DNA of 64,000 nt from Streptomyces sp. 135 (GCF_020026305.1 NZ_CP075691.1:6076001-6140000), one strand, 5' to 3'. Shown: positions 1 to 8,101, counted from the first letter of the stretch. Made by a program: numbers and translations. The notes: a model not told the origin generated them from the sequence alone.

Positions 1-1967
1 ATCTCGATGAGCACGCGGCCGTCGGGCAGCGCGTGACCGGTGACCTTCACCTTGGTCTGCGGCGAGGAGAACGAGGTGGCGTTCTCCAGCAGCTCGGCGA
101 GGAGGTGCACGAGGTCGTTGACCACGCGGCCCGCGACCTCGGTGGCGGGCACGGCGGAGAGTTCGATGCGCTCGTACTGCTCCACCTCGGAGGCGGCGGC
201 ACGCAGCACGTCGACCAGCGGCACGGGCCGCGTCCAGCGGCGGCCCGGCTCCTCACCGGCGAGGACGAGGAGGTTCTCACCGTTACGGCGCATGCGGGTC
301 GCGAGGTGGTCGAGCTTGAAGAGCGAGGAGAGCTGGTCCGGGTCGGCCTCGCGGGACTCCAGCTCGGAGATGAGCGAGAGCTGGCGCTGGATGAGGCCCT
401 GGGAGCGGCGCGAGAGGTTGGTGAACATCGCGTTGACGTTGCCCCGCAGGAGGGCCTGCTCGGCGGCGAGGCGGACGGCCTCGCGGTGCACGTCGTCGAA
501 GGCCGCGGCCACCTGGCCGATCTCGTCCCGGGAGTGCACACCGACGGACTCGACGGAGGTGTCGACGTCCTGCGGGTCGGACTCCGAGAGCTGCTTGACC
601 AGCTCGGGCAGACGGTCCTGGGCGACCTTGGTCGCGGTGTCCTGGAGCCGGCGCAGCGAGCGGATCATGGACCGGGCCACGACGAAGGCGCCGACGAGCG
701 AGACCCCGAGCACGAGCAGGATCAGCGCACCGTTGAGGATGGCCGCCTGCTCCGACTCGTTGCGCAGCTCGCGGGCCTTCTGCTCCATCTCGCCGAGCAG
801 CGTCAGCTCGATCTTCGACATCGCGTCGATCTTGGTGGTGTCGTTGTCGACCCAGTCCTTGTACGACCGCTTGTCCTGGAGCTTGATGCCGCCCTCCTGC
901 TCGAGGACGCGCTTGGCGTACTCGTTGGCGGCCTTGATCTGGGCGTTGCCGCCGTCGATCGGCTTGGTCAGCTCGTCGGGGTTGCCCGCGTAGATCTTGC
1001 TGAACGTCTGGAGCTGCGAGCGCTCCTTCTCGTTGGCGCTGAGACCGAAGGTGCGGTCGGTCTCGGAGATCTTGCCGTACTCGCTGTCGTTCGCGGGCAG
1101 GGCGGCGGCGATGATCGCCCGCTGCACGGACGCGTACTCCTTGGCCGAGGAGAAGGCGGCCAGGGCGCGCGTGCGCTGGATCATGTCCGGGTTGCTGGTC
1201 GCCTGCGCCATGTCCTGCGACAGGGCGAGCAGCTGCTCGACGAGCTGGCTGTAGGCCTCGACGGTCTGCGAGGTGGAGGCGTCGTCGCTGTAGGCGTCCT
1301 TGCGGACCTTGTTGATCCCCTGGAGCTGCTGGGTGATCTGGACCGCGCTGTGCCGGACGCCGAGAAGACCCTTCTCGCCGTCCGTGTCGTTCAGGTCCTG
1401 GGTGCCCCGCAGGAAGCTGCGGTAGACGCGGTCGGTCTTGTCGCGCGCGCCCTTGACCGTGTAGTCCGTGGCCTTCGCGCCGTGCGCGAGGGGACCGGCC
1501 GACTTGTCGCGCTCCTCCTGGAGCGCCGCGGCCAGCGCGGTGGCCTGCTTGGTCATGTCGGTCAGCAGCTTCATGTTGTCGAGCTGCTGGATCTCGTCCA
1601 GGGACGAGTTGATGCGGAGCGCGCCGAGCGAGGTCGCGGTGATCACGGGGAGGGCGAGCAGCGAGACCAGTCGGGTGGAGATGCGCCAGTTGCGCAGAGC
1701 TATTCGCGAGCCGGGGCCGGTGGGCGGCTTGGCGCCGGACGCACCCTTGCCCTTGCCCTTGGCCGGGGCGGCCGTCGGGCCGCCGCCCGGCACGCTCTGG
1801 CGCGCGGCGCCGGAGCCGTCGCCGAGCGCACCCGGGCCGGGGTTCTGGGCGTGCTGGGGCGAGGAGCCGCGGTCGGTTCCGCCGCGCTCCGGCTCCGCCG
1901 CGGCATCCCCTCGGCCGCGACCGGCCTGGGGAGACCCCTTGCCATCCCTCTTGAAACGTCCCTGCAC
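1..1967 (-). CDS. cvnA1: Conservon-type nitrate/nitrite-sensing-domain sensor histidine kinase (partial, C-terminus off the left edge)
   Basis: This is a membrane sensor kinase of the actinobacterial CvnA type, thought to signal to the small proteins and GTPase encoded with it. About 655 residues are visible. A basic, Gly/Pro-rich cytoplasmic N-terminus (1-90) is followed by a first membrane helix near 98-118, a helical NIT-type extracellular domain (about 120-400), a second helix near 403-423 and a HAMP segment. A dimerisation region contains LDHLATRMRR (about residue 552) and the ATPase N-box reads LLAELLENATSFS. The G-boxes and C-terminus are cut by the window edge. I chose GTG at 1967 because AGAGG lies 8 nt upstream. 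The rest of the conservon (cvnB-C-D) would lie to the left. The symbol rests on synteny with S. coelicolor cvnA1 recalled from memory. Confidence 0.85.
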   Translation of the reverse strand, partial: MQGRFKRDGKGSPQAGRGRGDAAAEPERGGTDRGSSPQHAQNPGPGALGDGSGAARQSVPGGGPTAAPAKGKGKGASGAKPPTGPGSRIALRNWRISTRLVSLLALPVITATSLGALRINSSLDEIQQLDNMKLLTDMTKQATALAAALQEERDKSAGPLAHGAKATDYTVKGARDKTDRVYRSFLRGTQDLNDTDGEKGLLGVRHSAVQITQQLQGINKVRKDAYSDDASTSQTVEAYSQLVEQLLALSQDMAQATSNPDMIQRTRALAAFSSAKEYASVQRAIIAAALPANDSEYGKISETDRTFGLSANEKERSQLQTFSKIYAGNPDELTKPIDGGNAQIKAANEYAKRVLEQEGGIKLQDKRSYKDWVDNDTTKIDAMSKIELTLLGEMEQKARELRNESEQAAILNGALILLVLGVSLVGAFVVARSMIRSLRRLQDTATKVAQDRLPELVKQLSESDPQDVDTSVESVGVHSRDEIGQVAAAFDDVHREAVRLAAEQALLRGNVNAMFTNLSRRSQGLIQRQLSLISELESREADPDQLSSLFKLDHLATRMRRNGENLLVLAGEEPGRRWTRPVPLVDVLRAAASEVEQYERIELSAVPATEVAGRVVNDLVHLLAELLENATSFSSPQTKVKVTGHALPDGRVLIE

Positions 1968-2553
1968 TAGCGTCGCAACCTCTGGACCAGGCGTCCTGCC
2001 GCGTAACGGCGGGACGGTGTCGGCGTCGTGGGGCGTCAAGCGCCCCATGGGTGGTCGTGAGTGACCGGCGCTGCTCCCCCTTCCCGCCGCCACTCGGCGC
2101 TGCGTTGCGCCCCTGCGCGCCGGTTCGATCCCGCGGCGGTCCCGGGAATTCCAGCACAGTGCAGGATCTCCAACAAGGCCCGTGTGTCGCGCCGCGAACC
2201 AGGTGACGCGGCGTGAGTGGAGGGTCACGAGCCGTAGAAAGTGATCCAGGAGAAAACGGACTGATCACCGCAAAGCCGCTAAGGGGAGGGGGTGCCCGGG
2301 GGGTGTCCCAGTCTTCATGATCAGGAGCGGAATGGTGCCTTCAGTGGCGCAATGTCCGTTTCCAAGTGCGGTGCGGGGGGTGCGATTTGACCTTTTTGCC
2401 CGCTCGCTCGTGAGCAAACTCACATGAAGATCATGGCCTCTTCCTGACTTTGGCCGGGAATTGGATGTTTAGCCTGACGCTTTACAGGGATGGCGAATCC
2501 GACAAAGCCGCGTCCAGTAGATGACGCCCCAACCGACAAGGTCCGAACAGCAG
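1968..2553. other. Intergenic region between the sensor kinase and a small ORF
   Basis: This 586-bp gap must hold divergent promoters for the kinase (left) and the small ORF (right). An inverted repeat GTGAG-CAAA-CTCAC lies at 2410-2423. A possible -10 (TTTAGCCT) occurs near 2467-2474. No protein family is recognisable in any frame. Confidence 0.4.
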
Positions 2554-2754
2554 ATGAAGACTGTGCAGTCGACGATGTTCCGCAACATAGCCAACCCGCG
2601 CCGCACCACCCTCGCGCATCTCAAGGACGCCGACGACGTCCAGCGCGCGGCCGAACAGCCGGAGCACGCCGTCACCCTGCCCACGCAGACCGCCAACCCC
2701 CGGCGCACGATCCTCATGGAGACCCCCGAGGCGTTCACCCCGTCCGGCGCCTGA
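2554..2754 (+). CDS. Small unknown protein with a repeated ANPRRT motif
   Basis: This is a 66-residue protein starting MKTVQSTMFRNIANPRRTTL and ending in TPSGA. I do not recognise the family. The hexapeptide ANPRRT occurs twice (about residues 13-18 and 48-53), each time followed by T/I-L, around an acidic middle section with no membrane segment and no cysteine. AAGG lies about 12 nt before ATG 2554, which is a weak ribosome binding site. ATG 2521 in the same frame would add 11 residues. It stands alone between a divergent kinase and the fumarylacetoacetate-hydrolase-like gene, with no peptide-modifying enzymes nearby. It could be a small regulator, a peptide precursor or a spurious frame. 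Confidence 0.5.
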   Translation: MKTVQSTMFRNIANPRRTTLAHLKDADDVQRAAEQPEHAVTLPTQTANPRRTILMETPEAFTPSGA

Positions 2755-2829
2755 GGTCGAGCCACTCGGCGGCGATCGACGTTAGCCTGGAGTGTCAGAC
2801 CCCACCCACCTCAAGAGGCTAAGGCTCAC

Positions 2830-3627
2830 GTGCGCATCGCCAGGTTCTCCATCGACGGCAATGTCGGTTACGGCGCGGTCGAGGGGGAGAGCGCCCCCGG
2901 CAAGGAGGGCGGGCTCGTCCTCGACATCATCAAGGGCATCCCGTACGCCGACTTCGAGCTGTCCGGCACCAAGGTGCCGCTGAGCAAGGTCCGCCTGCTG
3001 CCGCCGGTGCTCCCGAACAAGATCGTGGCCTTCGGCCGCAACTACGCGGAGCACGCGGCGGAGCTCGGCAACGAGACGCCGGACGTCCCGTTCGCCTTCC
3101 TCAAGCCGTCCACCTCGCTCGTCGGCTCCGGGGACGCCATCACGTACCCCTCGTTCTCCGAGGAGCTGCACCACGAGGCCGAGCTGGCCGTGGTCATCGG
3201 CCGCATGTGCCGCGAGGTCCCGCGCGAGCGGGTCAAGGACGTGATCTTCGGCTACACCTGCGCGAACGACGTCACCGCACGCGACGTGCAGCGCCGCGAG
3301 AAGCAGTGGGCCCGCGCCAAGGGCTTCGACAGTGCCTGCCCGCTCGGCCCCTGGGTGGAGACGGGCCTGGACCTGGCGGCCGCGAACGACCTCACCGTCC
3401 AGTGCACGGTCAACGGCCAGCAGCGCCAGCTCGGCCGCACCAGCGAGATGGTCCACTCCATCGAGGACCTGATCGTCAACATCTCCGAGGCCATGACGCT
3501 GCTCCCCGGCGACGTCATCCTCACGGGCACCCCGGCCGGCGTCGGGCCCCTCAACGTCGGCGACGAGGTCGCCGTCACCATCGAAGGCATCGGCACTCTC
3601 ACCAACAAGGTGATCAAGCGTGGCTAA
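2830..3627 (+). CDS. Fumarylacetoacetate hydrolase family protein
   Basis: A 265-residue FAH-fold, metal-dependent enzyme of the group annotated as 2-hydroxyhepta-2,4-diene-1,7-dioate isomerase, fumarylpyruvate hydrolase or acylpyruvase. It acts on beta-diketo or enol carboxylates. The catalytic FAH domain fills residues about 60-265. FGRNYAEHA (residues about 67-75), the acidic stretch [11 protein letters not shown] and the [15 protein letters not shown] glycine loop are all visible and typical. GTG 2830 begins [10 protein letters not shown], the usual short N-terminal lid. The 3' end overlaps gltX by 8 nt, so the two genes are translationally coupled. No aromatic catabolism genes are nearby, so the true substrate is open. 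Confidence 0.9.
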   Translation: MRIARFSIDGNVGYGAVEGESAPGKEGGLVLDIIKGIPYADFELSGTKVPLSKVRLLPPVLPNKIVAFGRNYAEHAAELGNETPDVPFAFLKPSTSLVGSGDAITYPSFSEELHHEAELAVVIGRMCREVPRERVKDVIFGYTCANDVTARDVQRREKQWARAKGFDSACPLGPWVETGLDLAAANDLTVQCTVNGQQRQLGRTSEMVHSIEDLIVNISEAMTLLPGDVILTGTPAGVGPLNVGDEVAVTIEGIGTLTNKVIKRG

Positions 3628-5095
3628 CGCGAACGTCCGCGTACGTTTCTGTCCCTCCCCGACCGGCAACCCCCACGTGGGCCTGGTCCGCACCGCCCTG
3701 TTCAACTGGGCCTACGCCCGGCACAACGAGGGCACCCTGGTCTTCCGCATCGAGGACACCGACGCGGCGCGCGACTCCGAGGAGTCGTACCAGCAGCTCC
3801 TCGACTCGATGCGCTGGCTGGGCTTCGACTGGGACGAGGGCCCAGAGATCGGCGGCCCGCACGCGCCGTACCGCCAGTCGCAGCGCATGGACATCTACAA
3901 GGACGTCGCGGCCAAGCTCCTGGACGGCGGCTACGCCTACCCCTGCTACTGCACCACCGAGGAGCTGGACGCCCGCCGTGAGGCCGCCCGCGCCGCCGGC
4001 AAGCCGTCGGGCTACGACGGCCTGTGCCGCGCGCTGACCGCCGAGCAGATCGAGGCGTACGAGGCCGAGGGCCGCAAGCACATCGTCCGCTTCAAGATGC
4101 CCGACGAGGCGACCACCTTCACCGACCTGGTCCGCGGCGAGATCACGGTCCAGCCGGAGAACGTCACCGACTACGGCATCGTGCGTGCCAACGGCGCCCC
4201 GCTGTACACGCTGGTCAACCCGGTCGACGACGCCCTGATGGAGATCACCCACGTCCTGCGCGGCGAGGACCTGCTCTCCTCCACCCCGCGCCAGATCGCC
4301 CTCTACAAGGCGCTCATCGAACTCGGCATCGCCAAGACGATCCCCGAGTTCGGCCACCTCCCGTACGTCATGGGCGAGGGCAACAAGAAGCTCTCCAAGC
4401 GCGACCCGCAGGCGTCCCTGAACATCTACCGCGAGCGCGGCTTCCTCCCCGAGGGCCTGCTGAACTACCTGTCGCTCCTCGGCTGGTCGTTCTCCGCGGA
4501 CCAGGATGTCTTCTCGATGTCCGACATGGTGGCGAAGTTCGACGTGGCGGACGTCAACCCGAACCCCGCCCGCTTCGACCTGAAGAAGGCCGAGGCGATC
4601 AACGCCGACCACATCCGCATGCTGGACGTGAAGGCCTTCGCCGAGGCCTGCGAGCCCTGGCTGAGGGCCCCGCACGCCAACTGGGCGCCCGAGGACTTCG
4701 ACGAGGCCGCCTGGCAGGCCATCGCGCCGCACGCGCAGACCCGCGTGAAGGTCCTCTCGGAGATCACCGACAACGTCGACTTCCTGTTCCTGCCGGAGCC
4801 GGTCTTCGACGAGGCCAGCTGGACCAAGGCCATGAAGGAGGGCTCCGACGCCCTGCTGCGCACGGTCCGCGCCAAGCTGGAGGCGGCCGACTGGACCTCC
4901 CCCGAGTCCCTCAAGGAGGCCGTCCTCGCGGCCGGCGAGGAGCACGGCCTCAAGCTCGGCAAGGCCCAGGCCCCGGTCCGCGTCGCCGTCACCGGCCGCA
5001 CCATCGGCCTGCCCCTCTTCGAGTCCCTGGAGATCCTGGGCAAGGAGAAGTCCCTGACCCGCATCGACGCGGCCCTGGCGAAGCTCACCGCCTGA
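3620..5095 (+). CDS. gltX: Glutamyl-tRNA synthetase
   Basis: A class I aminoacyl-tRNA synthetase that charges tRNA-Glu. In actinobacteria it usually also misacylates tRNA-Gln ahead of the GatCAB amidotransferase. It has 491 residues, normal for the family. The HIGH-type motif is [10 protein letters not shown] near residue 11, and the KMSKS-type loop is KLSKRDPQ near residue 257. The C-terminal anticodon-binding helical domain spans about 310-490. It overlaps the upstream FAH-family gene by 8 nt and ends just before a strong terminator. A cluster of tRNA-Glu and tRNA-Gln genes lies about 1.2 kb downstream, its own substrates. Confidence 0.97.
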   Translation: MANANVRVRFCPSPTGNPHVGLVRTALFNWAYARHNEGTLVFRIEDTDAARDSEESYQQLLDSMRWLGFDWDEGPEIGGPHAPYRQSQRMDIYKDVAAKLLDGGYAYPCYCTTEELDARREAARAAGKPSGYDGLCRALTAEQIEAYEAEGRKHIVRFKMPDEATTFTDLVRGEITVQPENVTDYGIVRANGAPLYTLVNPVDDALMEITHVLRGEDLLSSTPRQIALYKALIELGIAKTIPEFGHLPYVMGEGNKKLSKRDPQASLNIYRERGFLPEGLLNYLSLLGWSFSADQDVFSMSDMVAKFDVADVNPNPARFDLKKAEAINADHIRMLDVKAFAEACEPWLRAPHANWAPEDFDEAAWQAIAPHAQTRVKVLSEITDNVDFLFLPEPVFDEASWTKAMKEGSDALLRTVRAKLEAADWTSPESLKEAVLAAGEEHGLKLGKAQAPVRVAVTGRTIGLPLFESLEILGKEKSLTRIDAALAKLTA

Positions 5096-5115
5096 TCCCC
5101 CGCCGTACGCGGCTG

Positions 5116-5150
5116 AAGGGCCCGGAAGCCGAGACGGCTCCCGGGCCCTT
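5116..5150 (+). terminator. Terminator hairpin after gltX
   Basis: An inverted repeat starting AAGGGCCCGG and ending CCGGGCCCTT, with an inner AGCC/GGCT pairing. It begins 20 nt after the gltX stop. Confidence 0.75.
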
Positions 5151-5154
5151 CGCA

Positions 5155-5500
5155 TACCGTCGAGCCATGCCCGTCAGAGCCGTGGTCTGGGGCATCGATA
5201 CTGTGTTCTTCGGGGGGTAACCCCCGAACCCCCAGCCGGGCGCGGCGGCTGCGATTACCGTCGAGTCATGCCGGTCAGGGCTGTGGTCTGGGGCATCGAT
5301 ACTGTGTTCTTCGGGGGGTAACCCCCGAACCCCCCAGCCGGGCGCGGCGGCTGCGATTACCGTCGAGTCATGCCGGTCAGGGCTGTGGTCTGGGGCATCG
5401 ATACTGTGTTCTTCGGGGGGTAACCCCCGAACCCCCAGCCGGGCGCGGCGGCTGCGATTACCGTCGAGTCATGCCCATCAGAGCCGTGGTCTGGGACATC
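5155..5500 (+). repeat. Three-copy 101-bp tandem repeat with 17-codon mini-ORFs, duplicating the 5' end of the HAD gene
   Basis: Starting from the ATGs at 5167, 5268, 5370 and 5471, the spacing is 101, 102 and 101 bp. The fourth ATG starts the real HAD gene. Each of the first three copies encodes MPVRAVVWGIDTVFFGG then TAA (5167-5220, 5268-5321, 5370-5423). This resembles the HAD start MPIRAVVWDIDDTIFDY but lacks one aspartate codon, then diverges. Each stop codon lies in the GTAA loop of the hairpin TTCGGGGG-GTAA-CCCCCGAA. A second hairpin, CAGCCG-N7-CGGCTG, follows in each unit. The copies are almost identical, implying recent duplication or ongoing homogenisation. Confidence 0.9.
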
Positions 5501-6199
5501 GATGACACGATCTTCGACTACGCGCGCGCCGACACCACCGGCATGCACGCGCACCTCACCGCCGAGGGGCTCCTTGAGCGGTACGACTCCGCCGAGCGCG
5601 CCCTGGAGCGCTGGCGGACGCTCACCGAGTTCCACTGGGCCCGCTTCGGCGCGGGAGGGATCACCTTCGAGGCGCAGCGCCGCGACCGCGTCCGTGACTT
5701 CCTGGACGCCCCGGAGCTGACCGACGCCGACGCGGACGCCTGGTTCGGCCGTTACGTCGGTCACTACGAATCGGCCTGGTCCCTCTTCCCCGACACCCTC
5801 CCCACCCTGGACGCCCTCGCCGACGGCTACCGCCACGCCGTGCTCTCCAACTCCGCCCTGCTGGTCCAGGACCGCAAACTGCGCGTCCTCGGCGTGCGCG
5901 ACCGCTTCGAGGCCGTCCTGTGCGCCGCCGACCTGGGCGTCTCCAAGCCCGCCGCCGAGGCCTTCCACGCGGTCTGTACGGCGCTGCGACTGGCCCCCGC
6001 CGAGGTCGCCTACGTGGGTGACCAGCCGGAGATCGACGCCCGGGGCGCCCGGGACGCGGGGCTCGTCGGGATCTGGCTCGACCGCAACGGCTCGGTGGTC
6101 GAGGCCCCCTCGGGCGTGCACCGCATCTCGCGCCTGAGCGAGCTGCCCGCGCTGCTGCGCGCCGATACCCGTTTTGGAGCGCAGTCCACCTTCGGGTAA
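5471..6199 (+). CDS. HAD superfamily hydrolase
   Basis: A 242-residue haloacid-dehalogenase-type phosphatase or dehalogenase. Motif I is DIDDT (residues 9-13, the nucleophile and acid aspartates), motif II is the Ser in VLSNSA, motif III is the Lys in VSKPAAEAF and motif IV is VGDQPEIDARGAR. The alpha-helical cap inserted after motif I (about 17-90) suits a small phosphorylated metabolite, but the substrate cannot be read from sequence. ATG 5471 is the only copy of the repeated start region with an intact catalytic motif. Its leader is the 101-bp tandem repeat, which may affect expression. The tRNA promoter appears to overlap its 3' end. Confidence 0.9.
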   Translation: MPIRAVVWDIDDTIFDYARADTTGMHAHLTAEGLLERYDSAERALERWRTLTEFHWARFGAGGITFEAQRRDRVRDFLDAPELTDADADAWFGRYVGHYESAWSLFPDTLPTLDALADGYRHAVLSNSALLVQDRKLRVLGVRDRFEAVLCAADLGVSKPAAEAFHAVCTALRLAPAEVAYVGDQPEIDARGARDAGLVGIWLDRNGSVVEAPSGVHRISRLSELPALLRADTRFGAQSTFG

Positions 6200-6202
6200 T
6201 GT
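6174..6202 (+). promoter_or_regulatory. Probable promoter of the Gln/Glu tRNA cluster
   Basis: TTGGAG (6174-6179), a 17-bp spacer and TAATGT (6197-6202) fit a vegetative sigma-70-type promoter. It lies over the end of the HAD gene, with the expected start about 80 nt before the first tRNA. Confidence 0.5.
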
Positions 6203-6286
6203 TCTTTCTGCGCCGCCCGAGAGGGCCGAAAGGTCCGGCCGGGAAGCGTAAATCAAACAAAACCCCCACTCGGGGTTGCGCTTTGA

Positions 6287-6358
6287 TGGCCTATGGTGTA
6301 ATTGGCAGCACGACGGTTTCTGGTTCCGTTAGTCTAGGTTCGAGTCCTGGTAGGCCAG
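6287..6358 (+). tRNA. tRNA-Gln (CTG)
   Basis: A 72-nt cloverleaf. The acceptor stem TGGCCTA pairs with TAGGCCA, the discriminator base is G, the T-arm contains GGTTCGAGTCC and the anticodon loop TTCTGGT gives anticodon CTG. CCA is not encoded. The pair closing the anticodon loop is T-T. Confidence 0.95.
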
Positions 6359-6398
6359 CTCGCAGAGCTCATCTGCAACCGCGGATCTCATCCGCAAA

Positions 6399-6471
6399 GC
6401 CCCCGTTGTGTAGCGGCCTAGCACGCTGCCCTCTCAAGGCAGTAGCGCCGGTTCGAATCCGGTCGGGGGTA
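6399..6471 (+). tRNA. tRNA-Glu (CTC), copy 1
   Basis: A 73-nt cloverleaf. The acceptor stem GCCCCCG pairs with CGGGGGT, the T-arm contains GGTTCGAATCC and the anticodon loop CTCTCAA gives CTC. It differs from the other two Glu copies by a compensatory pair in the anticodon stem (CTGCC/GGCAG here, CCGCC/GGCGG there). Confidence 0.96.
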
Positions 6472-6533
6472 CAGATCCTTCCCACGGGAACAGCTCGGGT
6501 CGCACCCACTGTTCCTGATGCAGGATCGCTAGG

Positions 6534-6606
6534 GCCCCCGTTGTGTAGCGGCCTAGCACGCCGCCCTCTCAAGGCGGTAGCGCCGGTTCGAATCCGGTCG
6601 GGGGTA
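6534..6606 (+). tRNA. tRNA-Glu (CTC), copy 2
   Basis: A 73-nt cloverleaf with anticodon CTC, identical to copy 3 at 6722-6794. No CCA is encoded. Confidence 0.96.
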
Positions 6607-6614
6607 CTGTGGTC

Positions 6615-6626
6615 TGGTCTAGACCA
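6615..6626. promoter_or_regulatory. DasR-type (dre-like) palindrome inside the tRNA cluster
   Basis: TGGTCTAGACCA is a perfect 12-bp palindrome in the 24-bp spacer between tRNA-Glu copy 2 and tRNA-Gln copy 2. It matches the core of the 16-bp dre consensus recognised by the GntR-family regulator DasR (about 13 of 16 positions with flanks). It could block or pause transcription within the cluster. Confidence 0.5.
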
Positions 6627-6630
6627 CCAG

Positions 6631-6702
6631 TGGGCTATGGTGTAATTGGCAACACGAAGGTTTCTGGTTCCTTTGTTCTAGGTTCGAGTCCTGGTAGCCC
6701 AG
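6631..6702 (+). tRNA. tRNA-Gln (CTG), copy 2
   Basis: A 72-nt cloverleaf with acceptor TGGGCTA/TAGCCCA, G discriminator and anticodon CTG. Compared with the first Gln copy it has compensatory changes in the acceptor and anticodon stems, so both copies keep pairing. Confidence 0.95.
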
Positions 6703-6721
6703 CGCAGTACAGCAGCAGCTA

Positions 6722-6794
6722 GCCCCCGTTGTGTAGCGGCCTAGCACGCCGCCCTCTCAAGGCGGTAGCGCCGGTTCGAATCCGGTCGGGGGTA
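6722..6794 (+). tRNA. tRNA-Glu (CTC), copy 3
   Basis: A 73-nt cloverleaf with anticodon CTC, identical to copy 2. It is the last gene of the cluster and is followed by a terminator hairpin. Confidence 0.96.
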
Positions 6795-6804
6795 CAGAAA
6801 CGGC

Positions 6805-6833
6805 AAGGGGCCTTCCCAGTGGGAGGGCCCCTT
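6805..6833. terminator. Bidirectional terminator between the tRNA cluster and the MerR gene
   Basis: AAGGGGCC and GGCCCCTT form the outer arms of a hairpin with inner CCC/GGG pairing. It lies between convergent transcription units, 2 nt from the MerR stop codon. Confidence 0.8.
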
Positions 6834-6835
6834 CG

Positions 6836-7510
6836 TCATTCCCCGCACTTCGCGCACTTGCCAGGGCTCTGCTGCCCGTAGCGGCGGTGGGACTCCTCGG
6901 CCTGCGCGATCCGGCGCAGCGCGAGCAGCACCGGTTCGTACAGCACCGTGAGCGCGACGGCCGCCTCCAACTGCTCGTCGGCGGACTCGTACCGCTCGAT
7001 CAAGTCCAGGTCGCTCACGGCCAGTTGATGACCCGCGTGGGCGTAGGGCGCCAAGTCCTCGACGGTGCACGGATATCCGAGCCTGGCCAGGGCGGCCACG
7101 GCGGTCACCAGCATCCGGTACGCCGGTGACTCGGCCGCGTACTCCTGGGCGGACCCCCACCCGAGGCGGCCGAGCAACGCGTCCACCGTGCGGCCCGCCC
7201 GCTCCTGGAGGGCCTCGTCCTCCGTCGGCTCCGGACCGTGCGGCAGGGCCCAAACGGCCGTGCCCAGTCGGGAGTTGTGGTCCAGGGACTCGTCCTCCAG
7301 GGCGGTCAGGACCTCGCGCGCAGAGGCGATCGGCACCCGGCCCACCTGGATCAGCGCCCGGACGAGCCGCAGCCGCCGGAGGTGGGCGTCGTCGTACTCG
7401 GCCTGGGTCGCCGTCACGCGCCGGCCCGGCGGCAGCAGCCCCTCGCGCAAGTAGTACTTGATCGTGGCCGTGGGGACCCCGCTGCGCCGGCTCAGCTCCG
7501 CCAGTCTCAT
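6836..7510 (-). CDS. MerR family transcriptional regulator
   Basis: A 224-residue regulator. The N-terminal winged helix starts MRLAELSRRSGVPTATIKYY, the canonical MerR recognition segment, followed by LREGLLPPGR and a long dimerisation helix (about 75-110). The C-terminal domain (about 120-224) is helical and ends in CAKCGE, a Cys-x2-Cys pair that could bind metal or sense redox state. I chose ATG 7510 because AGGAGG lies 8 nt upstream. The longer frame from 7558 would run through the operator. It is divergent from a DUF4188 gene, with a TGGATAG/CTATCCA palindrome between them, so it probably controls both. The inducer is unknown. Confidence 0.88.
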   Translation of the reverse strand: MRLAELSRRSGVPTATIKYYLREGLLPPGRRVTATQAEYDDAHLRRLRLVRALIQVGRVPIASAREVLTALEDESLDHNSRLGTAVWALPHGPEPTEDEALQERAGRTVDALLGRLGWGSAQEYAAESPAYRMLVTAVAALARLGYPCTVEDLAPYAHAGHQLAVSDLDLIERYESADEQLEAAVALTVLYEPVLLALRRIAQAEESHRRYGQQSPGKCAKCGE

Positions 7511-7550
7511 CGCTCGCGCCTCCTCTTGCGTACCTCTTTGGAGAGTGGCA

Positions 7551-7580
7551 CTATCCAATCATGGATAGCAGAGCTATCCA
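7551..7580. promoter_or_regulatory. Palindromic operator between the MerR gene and the DUF4188 gene
   Basis: TGGATAG-CAGAG-CTATCCA (7562-7580) is a perfect 7-5-7 inverted repeat of 19 bp, the length preferred by MerR proteins. A third half-site, CTATCCA, lies at 7551-7557. It sits 41 bp from the MerR start and 36 bp from the DUF4188 start. Confidence 0.6.
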
Positions 7581-7615
7581 ACGTTCGATCAGGGCTCTAC
7601 GAAGGGGGAACCGTC

Positions 7616-8101
7616 ATGAGCGACAAGCCGATCGAAGGGCGCATGACCGCCGAGGCGACGGGCGACGTGGTCGTCTTCCACATCGGGATGCGCATCAACA
7701 ATTTCGCTGCCGTACGCAGCTGGTGGCCCGTCTTCCAGGCGATGCCGCGCATGCTCAAGGAGCTGTCGAAGGACCGGGGGAGCGGGATGCTGGGGTACCG
7801 GCTGCTGCTCGGCGGGCCGCGCCTGATGTACGTCGTCCAGTACTGGGAGTCGCGCGAGAAGCTGCTCGCCTACTCGGTGGCGCAGGACAAGGCGCACCGC
7901 CCCGCCTGGGCGGCCTTCAACCAGCGGCTGCGGGAAGGCAGGGGGAAGGTCGGCTTCTGGCACGAGACGTACCTCGTGCCGGCCGGCGCCCATGAGGCGG
8001 TGTACGTCAACATGCCGGCGTTCGGCCTGGGGAAGGCCACCGGTGTGGTTCCCGTGGGCCGTCGAGGCGAGCGGGCGGCCGATCGCCTCAAGGCGGCTTG
8101 A
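7616..8101 (+). CDS. DUF4188 domain protein
   Basis: A 161-residue protein of the DUF4188 family, whose members have a ferredoxin-like dimeric alpha/beta-barrel fold related to haem-degrading monooxygenases; biochemical function is unassigned. Diagnostic stretches are VVVFHIGMRINNFAAVRSWWPVF, RLLLGGPRLMYVVQYWES and the C-terminal WHETY and YVNMPAFGLG segments. ATG 7616 has GAAGGGGGAA 6 nt upstream. Divergence from the MerR gene and the shared operator suggest a small detoxification or stress unit. Confidence 0.88.
   Translation: MSDKPIEGRMTAEATGDVVVFHIGMRINNFAAVRSWWPVFQAMPRMLKELSKDRGSGMLGYRLLLGGPRLMYVVQYWESREKLLAYSVAQDKAHRPAWAAFNQRLREGRGKVGFWHETYLVPAGAHEAVYVNMPAFGLGKATGVVPVGRRGERAADRLKAA

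Noticed and set aside
33-1970. Long plus-strand frame opposite the sensor kinase
   Set aside because: It is a high-GC antisense shadow with no family resemblance; the minus strand carries a clear NIT-HAMP-histidine-kinase protein.
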